Positions 18,034 through 27,458 are shown, counted from the stretch's first letter. The stretch: DNA of 64,000 nt from Methylomarinovum tepidoasis (GCF_030294985.1 NZ_AP024718.1:1689001-1753000), one strand, 5' to 3'. A program made the numbers and translations. The notes: generated by a model from the letters alone, not told the origin.

Positions 18034-18638
18034 GCGGCTTCGACACCCTCGCCGCCGAACTGGTCGAGGCCGGGCGGGAACTGTACCGCCGTGGCTGGGT
18101 GCCGGCCACCAGCGGCAATTTCTCCGCCCGCCTCGACGACGGCACCATCGCCATCACCGCCTCCGGCCGCCACAAGGGCAGGCTGACGGCTGGCGACATC
18201 CTGCGTATCGACGCCGAGGGCCGTTCCCTCGACGGCCGCCGTCCGTCGGCGGAAACCGGCCTGCATCTGGGGATCTACCGCCGCTTTCCCGAAGTGCGCG
18301 CCGTGCTCCATCCCCATTCCCCGGCGGCGGTGCTGGCCTCGCGCCTGTTCAAGGGCGAGCTGGTGCTGGCCGACCACGAGCTGCTCAAGGCCCTCGACGG
18401 CATCGACACCCACGCCCACCGCCTGGTGGTGCCGATCTTCGCCAACGACCAGGACATCCCGCGGCTGGCGCGCCAGGTGGATCAGTGGATCGAGCGCCAC
18501 CGCCGCCTGCACGCCTACATCATCGCCGGCCACGGCTTCTATGCCTGGGGACGCAGCGTGGCGGCGGCGCTGACGGCGGTGGAAGCCCTGGAATTCATGT
18601 TCGACTGTGAAGTGAGACTGTACGGAGTGAGATCATGA
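18030..18638 (+). CDS. mtnB: Methylthioribulose-1-phosphate dehydratase
   Basis: 202 residues of the class II aldolase fold with zinc-binding histidines in H-P-H-S-P and G-H-G-F-Y-A-W-G, and T-S-G-N-F-S-A-R near the N-terminus. It dehydrates methylthioribulose 1-phosphate in the methionine salvage pathway. Aldolases of this fold such as AraD or FucA are alternatives on sequence alone, but mtnD and mtnC directly downstream settle the role. Confidence 0.94.
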   Translation: MSGFDTLAAELVEAGRELYRRGWVPATSGNFSARLDDGTIAITASGRHKGRLTAGDILRIDAEGRSLDGRRPSAETGLHLGIYRRFPEVRAVLHPHSPAAVLASRLFKGELVLADHELLKALDGIDTHAHRLVVPIFANDQDIPRLARQVDQWIERHRRLHAYIIAGHGFYAWGRSVAAALTAVEALEFMFDCEVRLYGVRS

Positions 18639-19198
18639 GCCTGTTGACCGTTTCCCCCGAGACCGGCTTCGAGCCGTTCGAAAAGATCACCGATCCCGAG
18701 GAAATCGCCGCCCGTCTGGACCGGATCGGTGTGCTGTTCGAGCGCTGGGAGGCCGGAGAACCCCTGCCGGCCGACGCCGGCCCCGAGGCCATCCTGGCCG
18801 CCTACGCCGACCCGGTGGAGCGCCTGAAGCGGCGATACGGCTTCAAGTCCGCCGACGTCATCGCCGTCACCCCGGACCATCCCGACCGCGAGGCGCTGCG
18901 GGCCAAGTTCCTTTCCGAGCACACTCACAGCGACTTCGAGGTGCGCTTCTTCGTCGGCGGCCGCGGACTGTTCTATCTCCATCCCGACGACAAGGTCCAC
19001 ATCGTCCTGTGCGAGGCCGGCGATCTCATCAGCGTGCCCGCCGGCGCCCGTCACTGGTTCGACATGGGCGCGCGTCCCGAGCTCAAGTGCATCCGCCTGT
19101 TCACCACCCCGGAAGGCTGGCAGGCCGATTACACCGGCAGCGACATCGCCGCGCGCTTCCCCAGGTTGGAGGACTGGCTGGCGAAGGTCGGGGCATGA
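18635..19198 (+). CDS. mtnD: Acireductone dioxygenase
   Basis: 187 residues with a cupin core. The metal ligands are E-H-T-H-S-D-F-E and a later histidine in G-A-R-H-W-F-D-M-G. With iron it yields the keto-acid precursor of methionine plus formate; with nickel it makes CO and methylthiopropionate in other organisms. The metal cannot be predicted here. ATGA overlaps on both sides. Confidence 0.95.
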   Translation: MSLLTVSPETGFEPFEKITDPEEIAARLDRIGVLFERWEAGEPLPADAGPEAILAAYADPVERLKRRYGFKSADVIAVTPDHPDREALRAKFLSEHTHSDFEVRFFVGGRGLFYLHPDDKVHIVLCEAGDLISVPAGARHWFDMGARPELKCIRLFTTPEGWQADYTGSDIAARFPRLEDWLAKVGA

Positions 19199-19869
19199 TC
19201 CGCGCCATCCTCACCGACATCGAAGGGACCACCTCGTCCCTGAGCTTCGTCAAGGACGTGCTGTTTCCCTACGCCCGCCGGCGGCTGGCGGATTTCGTGC
19301 GGGCGCGTCGAAACGCGCCGGAAGTGCGGGAACTTCTGGACGAGGTCCGCCGCATCGCCGGCCGGGATCTTTCCCTGGACGAAGTCATCGCCCGGCTGGA
19401 AGCCTGGAGCGACCGGGACGAAAAGGCGCCGCCCCTCAAGGCGTTGCAGGGGATGATCTGGGAGGCCGGCTACCGGCGCGGCGACTTTCAGGGCCATGTC
19501 TATGCGGATGCGGCGGCGAAGCTGCGGGAATGGAAGGAGAAGGGGCTGGACCTGTACGTCTTCTCCTCCGGTTCGGTGCCGGCCCAGAAATTGTTGTTCG
19601 GCCACACTCCCTACGGGGATCTGACGCCGCTGTTCTCCGGCTATTTCGATACCCGCACCGGCCCCAAGCGCGAGGCCGAAAGCTATTGCCGCATCGCCGC
19701 GCGGATCGGACGGCCGCCGGCGGAAATCCTGTTCCTGTCGGATGTGCCTGAGGAACTGGACGCCGCCCGTGAAGCCGGCATGGAGACGGTGCAACTGGTG
19801 CGCGACGGTGAGCTGGACGACGGCGCCCGCCACCATCAGGTGCGCCGTTTCGACGAGATCGCGGTTTAA
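19195..19869 (+). CDS. mtnC: Enolase-phosphatase E1
   Basis: 224 residues of the HAD superfamily: D-I-E-G-T-T-S near the N-terminus (nucleophile region), F-S-S-G-S-V (motif II), K-R-E-A-E-S-Y (motif III) and [10 protein letters not shown] (motif IV). It catalyses both enolisation and dephosphorylation of the diketone intermediate, producing the acireductone used by MtnD. Its TAA overlaps the stop of the convergent Uma2 gene. Confidence 0.95.
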   Translation: MIRAILTDIEGTTSSLSFVKDVLFPYARRRLADFVRARRNAPEVRELLDEVRRIAGRDLSLDEVIARLEAWSDRDEKAPPLKALQGMIWEAGYRRGDFQGHVYADAAAKLREWKEKGLDLYVFSSGSVPAQKLLFGHTPYGDLTPLFSGYFDTRTGPKREAESYCRIAARIGRPPAEILFLSDVPEELDAAREAGMETVQLVRDGELDDGARHHQVRRFDEIAV

Positions 19870-20426
19870 TCGGCCCAGAGGCTTCCGAGGCCGAAGGGTA
19901 CGGCCTGGAACGGTTCGGCGGCCACCGGGTCCTGGTCGGCGAAGGTGTGGAGCAGCAGCCACCGCCCGTCCTGGCGGCGATAGGCTTCCAGGGTGCGGGT
20001 TTCCGGATCCACCAGCCACAGCCAGGACACGCCGTGGCGCGCGTAGAGAGGCATCTTGCGCTTGCGGTCGGTCTTGCAGGTGGCCGGCGACAGCACTTCG
20101 CAGACCCAGTCGGGCGCCATCTCGAACCAAGCGGTGTCGGGCAGCCGGGGCAGCCGCTCGCGCCGCCAGCCCGCCAGGTCGGGCACGACCACGTCAGCGC
20201 CGAGGTGGACCTCCGGTTCGTCGAGAATCCACCAGCCGCCGGGGCCGCCGCTGCCTTTATGGTATGGATGAATGATTTCCCCGCCCAGCATGGATGCCGC
20301 GTGAGCGTGTCTGGGCGCCGGGCGGGGGTGGACGATCAGTTCGCCGTCGATGATTTCGGCCACCAGGTGTTCCGGGACCCGGCACAAATCCTCGTAGGTT
20401 GCCAGACGCTTCGCCGGTTCTGCCAT
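19866..20426 (-). CDS. Second Uma2-family protein
   Basis: 186 residues, Uma2/DUF820 family. Core motifs: [17 protein letters not shown] and V-C-E-V-L-S-P-A-T, with D-R-K-R-K after it. It is only distantly similar to the protein at 16605, so a recent tandem duplication is unlikely. I used the ATG at 20426 (M-A-E-P-A-K-R-L), as upstream residues look non-coding. Orientation is opposite to its neighbours. Confidence 0.85.
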   Translation of the reverse strand: MAEPAKRLATYEDLCRVPEHLVAEIIDGELIVHPRPAPRHAHAASMLGGEIIHPYHKGSGGPGGWWILDEPEVHLGADVVVPDLAGWRRERLPRLPDTAWFEMAPDWVCEVLSPATCKTDRKRKMPLYARHGVSWLWLVDPETRTLEAYRRQDGRWLLLHTFADQDPVAAEPFQAVPFGLGSLWAD

Positions 20427-20499
20427 GACGCTGCCTCGTGGGATTGGTAGAATTGCTGGAATCCAATTGTATCCCAACCATTCACGTCAAGGAGAAGTC

Positions 20500-20904
20500 A
20501 TGGGAGTGTCGATGCGTCGTTCCGCCTTCCTGATCGGGTTTGCGCTGCTGGCCGGTTGTGCCTCACAGTCCGGCGGTTCCAAGGCGCAGGCCGAAGCGTC
20601 CCCCGCGCCGCCGCGGCCGGTCAACGACTGGCCCACCCAGGCTCGTGTCGAGTACGTGTTCCAGTGCATGCGCGAGCACGGCGGGCAGAATTACGACAAC
20701 CTTTACCACTGCAGCTGCAAGGCGGACGAGGTGGCCAGGCGCCTGGACCATCAGACCTATTCCGAGGCGCAAGTGTTCAAGAACCTGAAATCGATGCCCG
20801 GTGAGCGCGGCGGGGTGTTCCGCGATCCGCCCCAGTCCAAGGTGTTGCGCGACCGCTTGAAACAGGCGGAAGCGGCGGCCGAGGTACATTGTTTCGTAAA
20901 ATGA
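20500..20904 (+). CDS. Predicted lipoprotein with conserved cysteines
   Basis: 134 residues. The N-terminus is a lipoprotein signal with lipobox L-L-A-G-C (Cys at about 20), so the protein should be anchored to a membrane in the periplasm. The mature part has F-Q-C-M-R-E-H-G-G and Y-H-C-S-C-K-A-D, four cysteines that could form disulfides or bind a cofactor. The AAGGAGAAGTC ribosome site is strong. It precedes the formate dehydrogenase operon by 88 bases. I do not recognise the family. Confidence 0.7.
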   Translation: MGVSMRRSAFLIGFALLAGCASQSGGSKAQAEASPAPPRPVNDWPTQARVEYVFQCMREHGGQNYDNLYHCSCKADEVARRLDHQTYSEAQVFKNLKSMPGERGGVFRDPPQSKVLRDRLKQAEAAAEVHCFVK

Positions 20905-20927
20905 AACTAAGCGGTCAACAATAGCAT

Positions 20928-20957
20928 TTGAATTCCGGGGCGTCCTTGGTTTAGATT
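20928..20957 (+). promoter_or_regulatory. Candidate promoter for fdhB-fdhA
   Basis: TTGAAT (20928-20933) and TAGATT (20952-20957) are separated by 18 bases and match the sigma-70 hexamers at four positions each. They lie 35-65 bases before the fdhB ATG. The element overlaps the hairpin described next. Only a sequence match. Confidence 0.35.
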
Positions 20958-20965
20958 TGCCCCGG
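20935..20965 (+). other. Inverted repeat in the fdhB leader
   Basis: CCGGGGC at 20935-20941 pairs perfectly with GCCCCGG at 20959-20965 around a 17-base loop. There is no T-tract after it, so it is not an ordinary terminator for the lipoprotein gene. It may be an operator or an RNA structure ahead of fdhB. Confidence 0.4.
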
Positions 20966-20992
20966 TGTCACCCAACTGTAAAGGTACAGCGC

Positions 20993-22672
20993 ATGGCTGC
21001 GGAACAGGCACGCAAGAAGAAAGGCCGGATCAACCGGGGACGGCCGGTGGACCTCAAAGCCCTGGAAGAGATCCGGGCATTGCTGGGGGACGAGCCCCGA
21101 TGCCGCGATTTGCTCATCGAACATCTGCACAAGATCCAGGATACCTACGGGCACATCTCCGCCCGGCACTTGCGGGCCCTGGCGCACGAGATGAATCTGT
21201 CTCAAGCGGAAGTGTACGAAGTGGCCACCTTTTATCACCACTTCGATGTCGTCAAGGAAGGCGAGACCCCGCCGCCGCCCCTGACCATCCAGGTGTGCGA
21301 ATCGCTGGCCTGCCAGATGAACGGCGCCCACGAGCTGATCGACGCCCTCAAACAGGCGCTCGGCGATCAGGTGCGGGTGTTGCCGGCGCCGTGTGTGGGC
21401 CGCTGCCAGCACGCCCCGGTGGCCGTCGTCGGCCAGAATCCCATCGACCGGGCGACGCCGGAGAAGGTGCGGGCGGCGGTCGAGGCCAAAGCGGTCGAGG
21501 CGCCGGTGCCCGATTACATCGACTACAACGCCTACCGGGCCCAAGGCGGATACGAGCTGCTGTTGGGGCTGGTGGAGGGCCGCCGCGATCCTGAAACCGT
21601 GATCGCGTCCCTCAAGGATGCCGGGCTGCGTGGCCTGGGGGGCGCCGGTTTCCCGGCCGGGGTCAAGTGGGACATCGTCAGAAAGCAACCGGCGCCGCGC
21701 TATCTGGCGGTCAACATCGACGAGGGGGAACCGGGCACCTTCAAGGACCGCCATTATCTGGAATCCGATCCCCACCGCTTCCTCGAAGGGGCGCTGGTGG
21801 CGGCCCGAGTGGTCGGTTGCGAGGCGATCTACATCTACCTGCGCGACGAGTACCCGGCGGCGCGCAAGATCCTCCAGACCGAGCTGGCCAGGTTGCAGGC
21901 CGATCCCCCGGTCAGGGGCTGGCTGCCGCCGATCCACCTGCGCCGCGGGGCCGGGGCCTACATTTGCGGCGAGGAGTCGGCCATGATCGAATCCATCGAG
22001 GGCAAGCGTGGCATGCCGCGCCTGCGGCCCCCTTATCTGGCGGAGGTGGGGCTGTTCGGCCGCCCGACCCTGGAGCACAACATGGAGACTCTGCACTGGG
22101 TGCGCGACATCGTCGAGAAGGGCCCGGACTGGTTCACCGCTTTCGGCCGTCACGGCCGCAAGGGGCTGCGGTCCTTCTCCGTCTCCGGGCGGGTCAAGAA
22201 GCCGGGGGTGCATCTGGCGCCGGCCGGCATCACCGTCAGGGAGCTGATCGACGAATACTGCGGCGGCATGCTCGACGGCCACGAATTCTACGGCTATTTC
22301 CCCGGCGGGGCTTCCGGCGGCATCTTGCCGGCCTCCCTGGGTGACATCCCGCTAGATTTCGATACGCTGAACCCTTACGGGTGTTTCATCGGCTCGGCGG
22401 CGGTGGTGGTCTTCTCCCAGCACGACAAGGCCAAGGATCTGGCCCTCAACGCCATCAAGTTCTTCGAGGACGAGTCCTGCGGCCAGTGCACCCCGTGCCG
22501 GGTGGGTACCGCCAAGGCGGCGCTGCTGCTGGAAAACGGCGAGTGGGACCGGGCGCGCCTGGACGACCTGTGTCAGGTGATGGCCGATGCCTCCATCTGC
22601 GGTCTGGGGCAGGCGGCGCCCAACCCCATCCGCTGCGTGTTCAAGTATTTCCCCCACGAACTGGAGGGCTGA
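20993..22672 (+). CDS. fdhB: NAD-dependent formate dehydrogenase beta subunit (NuoE-NuoF fusion)
   Basis: 559 residues. The N-terminal third is a NuoE-like thioredoxin-fold [2Fe-2S] domain with C-E-S-L-A-C and P-C-V-G-R-C cysteines. The rest is NuoF-like: glycine-rich R-G-L-G-G-A-G-F-P and E-P-G-T-F-K-D for NADH and FMN, and the [4Fe-4S] motif E-S-C-G-Q-C-T-P-C-R. The fused form matches the beta subunit of soluble Fdh1 of methylotrophs, not the separate FdsG/FdsB. It passes electrons from the alpha subunit to NAD. The ATG at 20993 has AAGG upstream; a longer frame to 20957 is less likely. Confidence 0.93.
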   Translation: MAAEQARKKKGRINRGRPVDLKALEEIRALLGDEPRCRDLLIEHLHKIQDTYGHISARHLRALAHEMNLSQAEVYEVATFYHHFDVVKEGETPPPPLTIQVCESLACQMNGAHELIDALKQALGDQVRVLPAPCVGRCQHAPVAVVGQNPIDRATPEKVRAAVEAKAVEAPVPDYIDYNAYRAQGGYELLLGLVEGRRDPETVIASLKDAGLRGLGGAGFPAGVKWDIVRKQPAPRYLAVNIDEGEPGTFKDRHYLESDPHRFLEGALVAARVVGCEAIYIYLRDEYPAARKILQTELARLQADPPVRGWLPPIHLRRGAGAYICGEESAMIESIEGKRGMPRLRPPYLAEVGLFGRPTLEHNMETLHWVRDIVEKGPDWFTAFGRHGRKGLRSFSVSGRVKKPGVHLAPAGITVRELIDEYCGGMLDGHEFYGYFPGGASGGILPASLGDIPLDFDTLNPYGCFIGSAAVVVFSQHDKAKDLALNAIKFFEDESCGQCTPCRVGTAKAALLLENGEWDRARLDDLCQVMADASICGLGQAAPNPIRCVFKYFPHELEG

Positions 22673-22675
22673 GCG

Positions 22676-25453
22676 ATGGCTGCCAATCCCGAATTCATCG
22701 AAGACCTCAAGACCGTCACCTTCACCCTCGACGGCCGGGAGATCACCGCCCACGAGGGGGAGACCATTCTGCAGGCGGCCAAGCGTCACGGCATCGAGAT
22801 TCCCCACCTGTGCTACAAGGAGGGTTACCGCGCCGACGGCAACTGCCGCGCCTGCGTGGTGGAGATCGAGGGCGAGCGGGTGCTGGCGCCGTCCTGTTGC
22901 CGCGCCCCCAAAGAGGGCATGAAGGTCCAAGCCAAAAGCGAACGAGCGCTCAAATCGCAGAAGATGGTCCTGGAGCTGCTGCTTTCCGACATGCCGGAGC
23001 AGGGCAAGTCCCCCTACCGGGACGATTCCGAACTGGATCTGTGGGCCGAAAAGCTGGGGGTGGCCGATCCCCGGTTCCCCGGCCGCCCGCAGCCGGCGCC
23101 GGATCTTTCCCACCCGGCGATGGCGGTCAACCTCGACGCCTGCATCCAGTGCACCCGCTGCGTGCGCGCCTGCCGCGAGGAACAGGCCAACGACGTCATC
23201 GGTTACGCCTTCCGCGGGGCCAAGTCGAAAATCGTCTTCGATTTCGACGATCCCATGGGGGACAGCACCTGCGTCGCCTGCGGGGAATGCGTCCAGGCCT
23301 GCCCCACCGGGGCTCTGATGCCGGCCGGCGATGTGGGCCATCTGCAGGTGGATAAGAAAGTGGATTCCACCTGTCCTTACTGCGGGGTGGGGTGCCTGCT
23401 GACCTTCAACGTCCGCGGCGACCGCATCCTCTACGTGGAAGGACGCGACGGCGAGACCAACCATAGCCGCCTCTGCGTCAAGGGCCGGTTCGGCTTCGAT
23501 TACGTCCATCATCCCCATCGCCTCACCAAGCCCCTGATCCGCCGCGAAGGGGCGCCCAAGACTACCGAGCTGCTTGACCCGGCGCGGATGCACGAGGTCT
23601 TCCGCGAGGCCAGCTGGGAGGAAGCGCTCGACAGGGCCGCCGGCGGCTTGAAACGCATCCGCGACCAGTACGGCCCCAAGGCGCTGGCCGGTTTCGGTTC
23701 GGCCAAGGGCAGCAACGAGGAGGCCTACCTGTTCCAGAAACTGGTGCGCACCGGTTTCGGCAGCAACAACGTCGATCATTGCACCCGCCTGTGCCACGCC
23801 TCCTCGGTGGTGGCGCTGCTCGAGTGCATCGGCTCGGGGGCGGTGTCGAATCCCGTGGCCGACGTGATGCAGGCGGAGGTGATCTTCCTCATCGGCTCCA
23901 ATGCCACCGTCAACCATCCGGTGGCGGCCACCTGGATCAAGAACGCTGCCCGTCGGGGGGCCAAGCTGATCGTCGCCGATCCGGTCCGCACCGAGATCTG
24001 CCGTTTCGCCACCCACGCCCTGCAGTTCCGTCCCGACACCGACGTGGCGCTGCTCAACGGCATCATGCACGTCATCGTCGAGGAGGGCCTGTACGATCAG
24101 GTATTCATCGACAAACGCACCGAAGGCTTCGACAACCTGCGCCATCACCTGAAGCACTACGCCCCCGAGCGGGTGGCCCCGGTGTGCGGCATTCCCGCCG
24201 ACACCATCCGTGAGGTGGCGCGGCTGTACGCGACCTCGAAGGCGTCGATGATCCTGTGGGGCATGGGCGTTTCCCAGCACGTTCACGGTACCGACAACGC
24301 CCGCTGCCTGATTTCCATGGCGCTGATGACCGGCCAGATCGGCCGTCCCGGCACCGGCCTGCACCCGCTGCGGGGGCAGAACAACGTCCAGGGCGCGTCC
24401 GACGTCGGCTTGATCCCGATGGTGTTCCCCGATTACCAGCCGGTAGGCAACCCCAAGGCGCGGGAATTCTTCGAACGGCTCTGGGACGCCAAGCTGGATC
24501 CGGAACCGGGCCTGACCGTGGTGGAAGTGATCCACGCCATCGAAAAAGGCCAGATCCGCGGCATGTACATCGAGGGCGAGAATCCGGCCATGTCCGATCC
24601 CAACGTCGCCCACGCCCGCGCCGCTCTGGCCAAGCTGGAGCATCTGGTGGTGCAGGACATCTTCCTCACCGAAACCGCCGGATTCGCCGACGTGGTGCTG
24701 CCGGCCTCGGCCTTCCCGGAGAAAACCGGCACCTTCACCAATACCGACCGCCGGGTCCAGCTCGGCCGCCAGGCCATCGACCCGCCGGGAGAGGCGCGTC
24801 AGGATCTGTGGATCATCCAGGAGATCGCCCGGAGGATGGGGCTGGATTGGCATTATCCCGGCCCCCGGGAAGTGTTCGAGGAAATGCGCCGGGCCATGCC
24901 CAGCATCGCCGGCATCACCTGGGAGCGGCTGGAAAAGGAGGATTCGGTCACCTATCCGTGCGAGAAGGAGGGCGACCCGGGGCAAGCGGTCATCTTCACC
25001 GAGAGCTTCCCCACGCCCACAGGCAAGGGGCTGTTCGTGCCGGCGGAATTCACCCGTGCCGCGGAACTTCCGGACGACGACTATCCCTTCGTCTTCATCA
25101 CCGGCCGCCAGCTCGAGCATTGGCACACCGGTGCCATGACCCGCCACGCCAGTGTGCTCGACGCCATCGAGCCGTATCCGGTGGTGCAGATCCATCCCCA
25201 GGATCTGGCGGATCTGGGGGTGGCGCCCGGGGATCTGGTGACGCTGGAGTCGCGCCGGGGGCGGGTCAGCGCCTATGCCCGGGCGAATGTCGGCATGCAG
25301 CGAGGGACAACTTTCATGGCCTTCTGTTACAACGAGGCCGCCGCCAACCTGTTGACCAACGAGGCTCTCGATCCGGACGCCAAGATCCCGGAGTTCAAGT
25401 TCTGCGCCATCAGGGTTCGCCCCGGAGGCGAGTTGCCGCCGCGAATCTGCTGA
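22676..25453 (+). CDS. fdhA: NAD-dependent formate dehydrogenase alpha subunit (Mo/W-bis-MGD)
   Basis: 925 residues. In order: a [2Fe-2S] domain (about 10-90; H-L-C-Y, G-N-C-R-A-C), two [4Fe-4S] clusters (C-I-Q-C-T-R-C-V-R-A-C, C-V-A-C-G-E-C-V-Q-A-C), a further cluster (C-P-Y-C-G-V-G-C) and the bis-MGD catalytic domain. The active-site residue is Cys373 in C-T-R-L-C-H, not selenocysteine. It oxidises formate to CO2. It starts 3 bases after fdhB. No fdsC/fdhD-like sulfurtransferase or small fdsD subunit follows; these must be elsewhere. The metal may be tungsten, as in other Fdh1 enzymes; the sequence does not prove it. Confidence 0.95.
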   Translation: MAANPEFIEDLKTVTFTLDGREITAHEGETILQAAKRHGIEIPHLCYKEGYRADGNCRACVVEIEGERVLAPSCCRAPKEGMKVQAKSERALKSQKMVLELLLSDMPEQGKSPYRDDSELDLWAEKLGVADPRFPGRPQPAPDLSHPAMAVNLDACIQCTRCVRACREEQANDVIGYAFRGAKSKIVFDFDDPMGDSTCVACGECVQACPTGALMPAGDVGHLQVDKKVDSTCPYCGVGCLLTFNVRGDRILYVEGRDGETNHSRLCVKGRFGFDYVHHPHRLTKPLIRREGAPKTTELLDPARMHEVFREASWEEALDRAAGGLKRIRDQYGPKALAGFGSAKGSNEEAYLFQKLVRTGFGSNNVDHCTRLCHASSVVALLECIGSGAVSNPVADVMQAEVIFLIGSNATVNHPVAATWIKNAARRGAKLIVADPVRTEICRFATHALQFRPDTDVALLNGIMHVIVEEGLYDQVFIDKRTEGFDNLRHHLKHYAPERVAPVCGIPADTIREVARLYATSKASMILWGMGVSQHVHGTDNARCLISMALMTGQIGRPGTGLHPLRGQNNVQGASDVGLIPMVFPDYQPVGNPKAREFFERLWDAKLDPEPGLTVVEVIHAIEKGQIRGMYIEGENPAMSDPNVAHARAALAKLEHLVVQDIFLTETAGFADVVLPASAFPEKTGTFTNTDRRVQLGRQAIDPPGEARQDLWIIQEIARRMGLDWHYPGPREVFEEMRRAMPSIAGITWERLEKEDSVTYPCEKEGDPGQAVIFTESFPTPTGKGLFVPAEFTRAAELPDDDYPFVFITGRQLEHWHTGAMTRHASVLDAIEPYPVVQIHPQDLADLGVAPGDLVTLESRRGRVSAYARANVGMQRGTTFMAFCYNEAAANLLTNEALDPDAKIPEFKFCAIRVRPGGELPPRIC

Positions 25454-25465
25454 CGGGGCGTTCTA

Positions 25466-25494
25466 TTGACTTTTTGAGGCAAATCCTTCAATTT
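25466..25494 (+). promoter_or_regulatory. Candidate promoter for xoxF
   Basis: TTGACT at 25466-25471 is a good -35 match; 17 bases on is CAATTT at 25489-25494, a poor -10. A highly expressed gene such as xoxF should have its own start site in this 128-base gap, and this is the best candidate I can see. Confidence 0.3.
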
Positions 25495-25509
25495 AGCGCT
25501 TCGAGGCGT

Positions 25510-25530
25510 GGGTAGGAAAAGTTCCCACCC
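25510..25530. promoter_or_regulatory. Dyad symmetry upstream of xoxF
   Basis: GGGTAGGAA and TTCCCACCC flank AAG, a 9-bp inverted repeat with one mismatch. It lies about 15 bases past the candidate -10 and 52 bases before the xoxF start. It could be an operator or a hairpin in the 5' leader of the transcript. Confidence 0.4.
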
Positions 25531-25582
25531 GGCCGCAAAATTTCGATCCCGACCACCTTCCAAAAACAACGAGGAGGATCTC

Positions 25583-27424
25583 ATGAAGAAAACCCTGAAA
25601 AACGGCCTGATCGCGTCCGCAGTCGCTACCGCTCTGCTGGCGAGCGGCGCCCAGGCCAACCAGGAGGTGATCAAGCTGTCCAAGAATCCGGCCAACTGGC
25701 CTGTCTGGGGCGGCAATTACTGGGGCACCCGCTACAGCGAGCTGGACCAGATCAACAACCGGAACGCCTCCAAGCTGATGCCCGCCTGGACTTTTTCCAC
25801 TGGCGTGTTGAAGGGCCATGAAGGCGGCCCGCTGTTCATCAACGGCGTGCTCTACGTCCACACCCCCTTCCCCAACAAGGTCATCGCCATCGATCCCAAG
25901 ACCCAGACCATCATCTGGCAGTACGTCCCGACCCAGGATGCCGACACCACCATCCCGGTGATGTGCTGTGACGTGGTCAACCGTGGTCTGGCCTATGGCG
26001 ACGGCAAGATCATCGTCCAGCAGGCCGACACTACCCTGACCGCCCTCGACGCCAAGACCGGCAAGGTGGTCTGGCAGGTCAAGAACGGCGATCCCAAGCT
26101 GGGCATGACCAACACCAACGCCCCGCTGGTGGTCAAGGACAAGGTGCTTACCGGCATCTCCGGGGGTGAGTTCGGGGTCCGCGGTTTCATCGCCGCCTAC
26201 AGCCTCAAGGACGGCAAGCTGGTGTGGAAGAAGTACAGCACCGGTCCCGACGACGAAGTCGGCCTCGACCCGAACAAGACCATGACCTGGATGGGCAAGG
26301 ACAAGGGCCTGCAGCCGGTCGGCAAGAATTCCTCCCTCAAGACCTGGGAAGGGGACCAGTGGAAGATCGGCGGCGGCACCACCTGGGGTTGGTACAGCTA
26401 CGATCCGCAGCTCAACCTGATCTACTACGGCTCCGGCAACCCCGGCACCTGGAATCCGGTGCAGCGCCCGGGTGACAACAAGTGGTCCATGACCATCTGG
26501 GCCCGCGATGCCGACACCGGCGTGGCCAAGTGGGTCTATCAGATGACCCCGCACGACGAGTGGGACTACGACGGCATCAACGAAATGGTGCTGGTCGATC
26601 AGAAGATCGGCGGCAAGATGCGCAAGACCCTGGTCCACTTCGACCGCAACGGCTTCGCCTACACCCTCGACCGCGAAACCGGCGAGGTGCTGGTGGCCGA
26701 GAAGTACGACAAGTCGGTCAACTGGGCCAAGTACGTGGACATGAAGACCGGCCGCCCGGTGGTCGATCCCAAGTACAGCACCGAGGAGAACGGCGAAGAC
26801 GTGACCACCGAGGACGTGTGTCCGGCGGCGCTCGGTTCCAAGAACCAGGGTCCGGTGGCCTATTCGCCGCGCACCGGTCTGTTCTACGTGCCGGGCAACC
26901 ACCTGTGCATGAACTACGAGCCCTTCGAGGTGGAATACACCCCGGGCCAGCCGTACGTGGGCGCCACTCTGACCATGTTCCCGGCCGGCCGCGACGTGTT
27001 CACCGGCAAGAAGGACGGCTCCCACAACCTGGGTCAGTTCACCGCCTGGGACGCCAAGACCGGCAAGATCGTCTGGTCCTACAAGGAGCCCTTCTCGGTG
27101 TGGAGCGGCGTGCTCGCCACCAAGGGTGACATCGTGGTTCACGGCACCCTGGAAGGCTACCTGAAGGTGCGCGATGCCAAGACCGGTAAAGAACTGTACA
27201 AGTTCAAGACCCCGTCCGGCATCATCGGCAACCCGAACACCTGGATGTTCGAAGGCAAGCAGTACATCGGCGTGCTGTCCGGCCTCGGTGGCTGGGCCGG
27301 CATCGGCATGGCTGCCGGCCTCGAAGGCGAGACCGAAGGTCTGGGCGCCGTCGGTGCCTACCGCTCGCTGGAGAAGGTCACCCAGCTGGGTGGCGTGCTG
27401 AGCGTCTTCACCCTGTCCAAGTAA
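25583..27424 (+). CDS. xoxF: XoxF, lanthanide-dependent PQQ methanol dehydrogenase
   Basis: 613 residues with a signal peptide ending near residue 26 (S-G-A-Q-A-N). It has the eight-bladed PQQ beta-propeller layout with W-containing repeats, the vicinal disulfide V-M-C-C-D, and E-W-D-Y-D-G-I-N-E, in which Asp328 is the catalytic base and Asp330 the extra lanthanide ligand. MxaF has alanine at the second site, so this is a Xox enzyme, most like the XoxF5 clade. It oxidises methanol in the periplasm. The ribosome site GAGGAGG is excellent. xoxG (cytochrome) and xoxJ are not next to it. Fdh genes lie directly upstream, a strong terminator downstream. Confidence 0.96.
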   Translation: MKKTLKNGLIASAVATALLASGAQANQEVIKLSKNPANWPVWGGNYWGTRYSELDQINNRNASKLMPAWTFSTGVLKGHEGGPLFINGVLYVHTPFPNKVIAIDPKTQTIIWQYVPTQDADTTIPVMCCDVVNRGLAYGDGKIIVQQADTTLTALDAKTGKVVWQVKNGDPKLGMTNTNAPLVVKDKVLTGISGGEFGVRGFIAAYSLKDGKLVWKKYSTGPDDEVGLDPNKTMTWMGKDKGLQPVGKNSSLKTWEGDQWKIGGGTTWGWYSYDPQLNLIYYGSGNPGTWNPVQRPGDNKWSMTIWARDADTGVAKWVYQMTPHDEWDYDGINEMVLVDQKIGGKMRKTLVHFDRNGFAYTLDRETGEVLVAEKYDKSVNWAKYVDMKTGRPVVDPKYSTEENGEDVTTEDVCPAALGSKNQGPVAYSPRTGLFYVPGNHLCMNYEPFEVEYTPGQPYVGATLTMFPAGRDVFTGKKDGSHNLGQFTAWDAKTGKIVWSYKEPFSVWSGVLATKGDIVVHGTLEGYLKVRDAKTGKELYKFKTPSGIIGNPNTWMFEGKQYIGVLSGLGGWAGIGMAAGLEGETEGLGAVGAYRSLEKVTQLGGVLSVFTLSK

Positions 27425-27458
27425 GACCTTTCAGGATCTGAAACGGCATTGACGCCAA

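Noticed and set aside
18030-18638. An AraD/FucA-type aldolase instead of MtnB
   Set aside because: The fold is the same, but the gene is translationally coupled to mtnD and mtnC.
23780-23800. Possible selenocysteine site in FdhA
   Set aside because: The active-site codon is TGC (Cys373), not TGA, and no selenocysteine insertion is needed.
22352-25195. A 947-codon minus-strand frame across fdhB/fdhA
   Set aside because: It is antisense to a formate dehydrogenase with every expected motif. Long antisense frames arise in GC-rich coding DNA; this one has no recognisable domain.
25583-27424. Reading the PQQ dehydrogenase as MxaF
   Set aside because: The D-Y-D-G-I-N-E motif has aspartate at the extra ligand site where MxaF has alanine, and no mxaJ, G or I follows.
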